Below are positions 31,528-32,225 of a stretch of DNA of 32,225 bases, piece by piece (positions within the stretch are counted from its first letter, which is position 1; the number at the start of each line of letters is the position of its first letter). This DNA is from Anabaena sp. CRKS33. GTDB taxonomy: Bacteria; Cyanobacteriota; Cyanobacteriia; Cyanobacteriales; Nostocaceae. Below the pieces are notes generated by a model, which worked only from the letters and a program-made list of their open reading frames with translations, was not told the origin of the DNA and searched no databases. The position numbers and the translations under genes are program-made. The stretch covers positions 1 through 32,225 of the forward strand of contig LJOT01000017.1 of assembly GCA_001672075.1 (NCBI GenBank), read 5' to 3'.

Positions 31528-32225
31528 ATGGAAGTTAATCAAACTTTGCTGGCATTACAAGAATTAATAGATGTGGTGGCAAAATTAAGATCGCCTCAAG
31601 GTTGTCCTTGGGATTTGGCACAAACACCAAAAAGCCTGACTCCTTACGTGATTGAGGAGGCTTATGAGGTGGTAGACGCGATTCAAACTGGGGATAAACA
31701 GGCTATTGCTGAAGAATTAGGTGATTTATTATTACAAGTAGTGTTACAAGCCCAAATTGCCAGTGAAGCGGGTGATTTTTCTTTGCAAGAAGTTGCAGAG
31801 GGTATTTCTCAAAAGTTAATTCGTCGTCATCCTCATGTATTTGCTGATGTAACTGTAGCAAGCATTGATGAAGTACATAAAAATTGGGAAACGATTAAAG
31901 CATCAGAAAAAGGTGAAACTGTAGAAGAACAAAAACTCAGTCATAAATTAAATCGTTATCGTCGTAGTCTTCCCCCCTTAAATGCGGCTATGAAGATATC
32001 GGAAAAGGCCGCTAAGGTTGGCTTTGAGTGGAATAATGTAGATGAAGTTTGGGGCAAATTTCATGAAGAGTTGGGGGAATTTCAACAGGCTTTAGCTGAA
32101 GAAACCAAAGAAAGACAAGAATCAGAATTAGGTGATTTACTATTTGCCATTATTCAAATTGCCAGATGGCATAAACTTGATCCTAGTGCGGGTTTACAAG
32201 GGACAAGTCAGCGATTTATTCAACG
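31528..32225 (+). CDS. mazG: Nucleoside triphosphate pyrophosphohydrolase MazG (partial, runs off window)
   Basis: The first 232 residues of a MazG enzyme, which hydrolyses (d)NTPs to monophosphates and cleans the nucleotide pool. The family start LIDVVAKLRSPQGCPWDLAQT is intact. The first domain has EEAYE (43-47) and ELGD (63-66), the Mg-binding ExxE..ExxD motif. RRHPHVFADV and KISEKAAKVGFEW link to the second domain, which has EELGEF and ELGDLLF. ATG 31528 follows the DUF2227 stop by five bases; no stop occurs before base 32225. The usual length is about 270 residues, so about 40 are missing beyond the window. Confidence 0.93.
   Translation, partial: MEVNQTLLALQELIDVVAKLRSPQGCPWDLAQTPKSLTPYVIEEAYEVVDAIQTGDKQAIAEELGDLLLQVVLQAQIASEAGDFSLQEVAEGISQKLIRRHPHVFADVTVASIDEVHKNWETIKASEKGETVEEQKLSHKLNRYRRSLPPLNAAMKISEKAAKVGFEWNNVDEVWGKFHEELGEFQQALAEETKERQESELGDLLFAIIQIARWHKLDPSAGLQGTSQRFIQ

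Overview
The window looks like a chromosomal segment of a filamentous, probably heterocyst-forming cyanobacterium (Nostocales, Anabaena/Dolichospermum-like). The grounds are AT-rich DNA, scattered copies of the cyanobacterial HIP1 octamer GCGATCGC, heptameric AAAATCC-type tandem repeats, plastid-type genes (phytol kinase, HPPD, a Ycf46-like AAA protein) and cyanobacterial double-glycine precursor peptides. The genus is an inference.

Layout. (1) 1-6.9 kb is a peptide secretion locus. Five small double-Gly-leader precursor peptides, with similar leaders and unrelated cores, surround an HlyD-type adaptor and a C39-peptidase ABC exporter. Six of the seven genes lie on the minus strand in the order precursor, hlyD, exporter, then three precursors; one precursor is on the plus strand. 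No modification enzyme is visible. (2) 7.2-15.4 kb is mostly core genome: phytol/polyprenol kinase, yidD, a VanX-like D,D-dipeptidase, tRNA-Ser(CGA), a membrane Ser/Thr kinase, an SDR oxidoreductase, an HPPD-like dioxygenase, an SH3 protein and a Ycf46-like AAA ATPase. (3) 15.6-21.5 kb is a defence/toxin island: a single-chain type IIG restriction-modification enzyme, a Panacea-domain antitoxin with a RelE-like toxin (PanAT-type), and a BrnT/BrnA pair placed tail to tail with it. I saw no HIP1 site in this stretch. (4) 21.6-25.7 kb holds a DUF4336 protein, a transposase remnant, glcD and pgsA. (5) 25.75-28.6 kb holds a two-gene AAA ATPase/DUF4276 (TOPRIM-like) operon of probable defence type, then a tandem duplication of a 56-aa gene with consensus promoters and a structured repeat. 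(6) 28.7-32.2 kb holds a Fic protein, a Uma2 pseudogene next to a 91-bp MITE-like element, a third copy of the structured repeat beside tRNA-Val(UAC), a DUF2227 protein and mazG, which runs off the window.

The genes most likely to work together are the secretion locus (precursors cleaved after Gly-Gly by the C39 domain and exported through exporter plus adaptor), the two toxin-antitoxin pairs, and the AAA/DUF4276 pair. The most promising candidates for something undescribed are the multi-precursor peptide locus, the AAA/DUF4276 operon, and the duplicated 56-aa genes whose promoters are more conserved than their coding regions. All calls come from reading the sequence; no database search was run.
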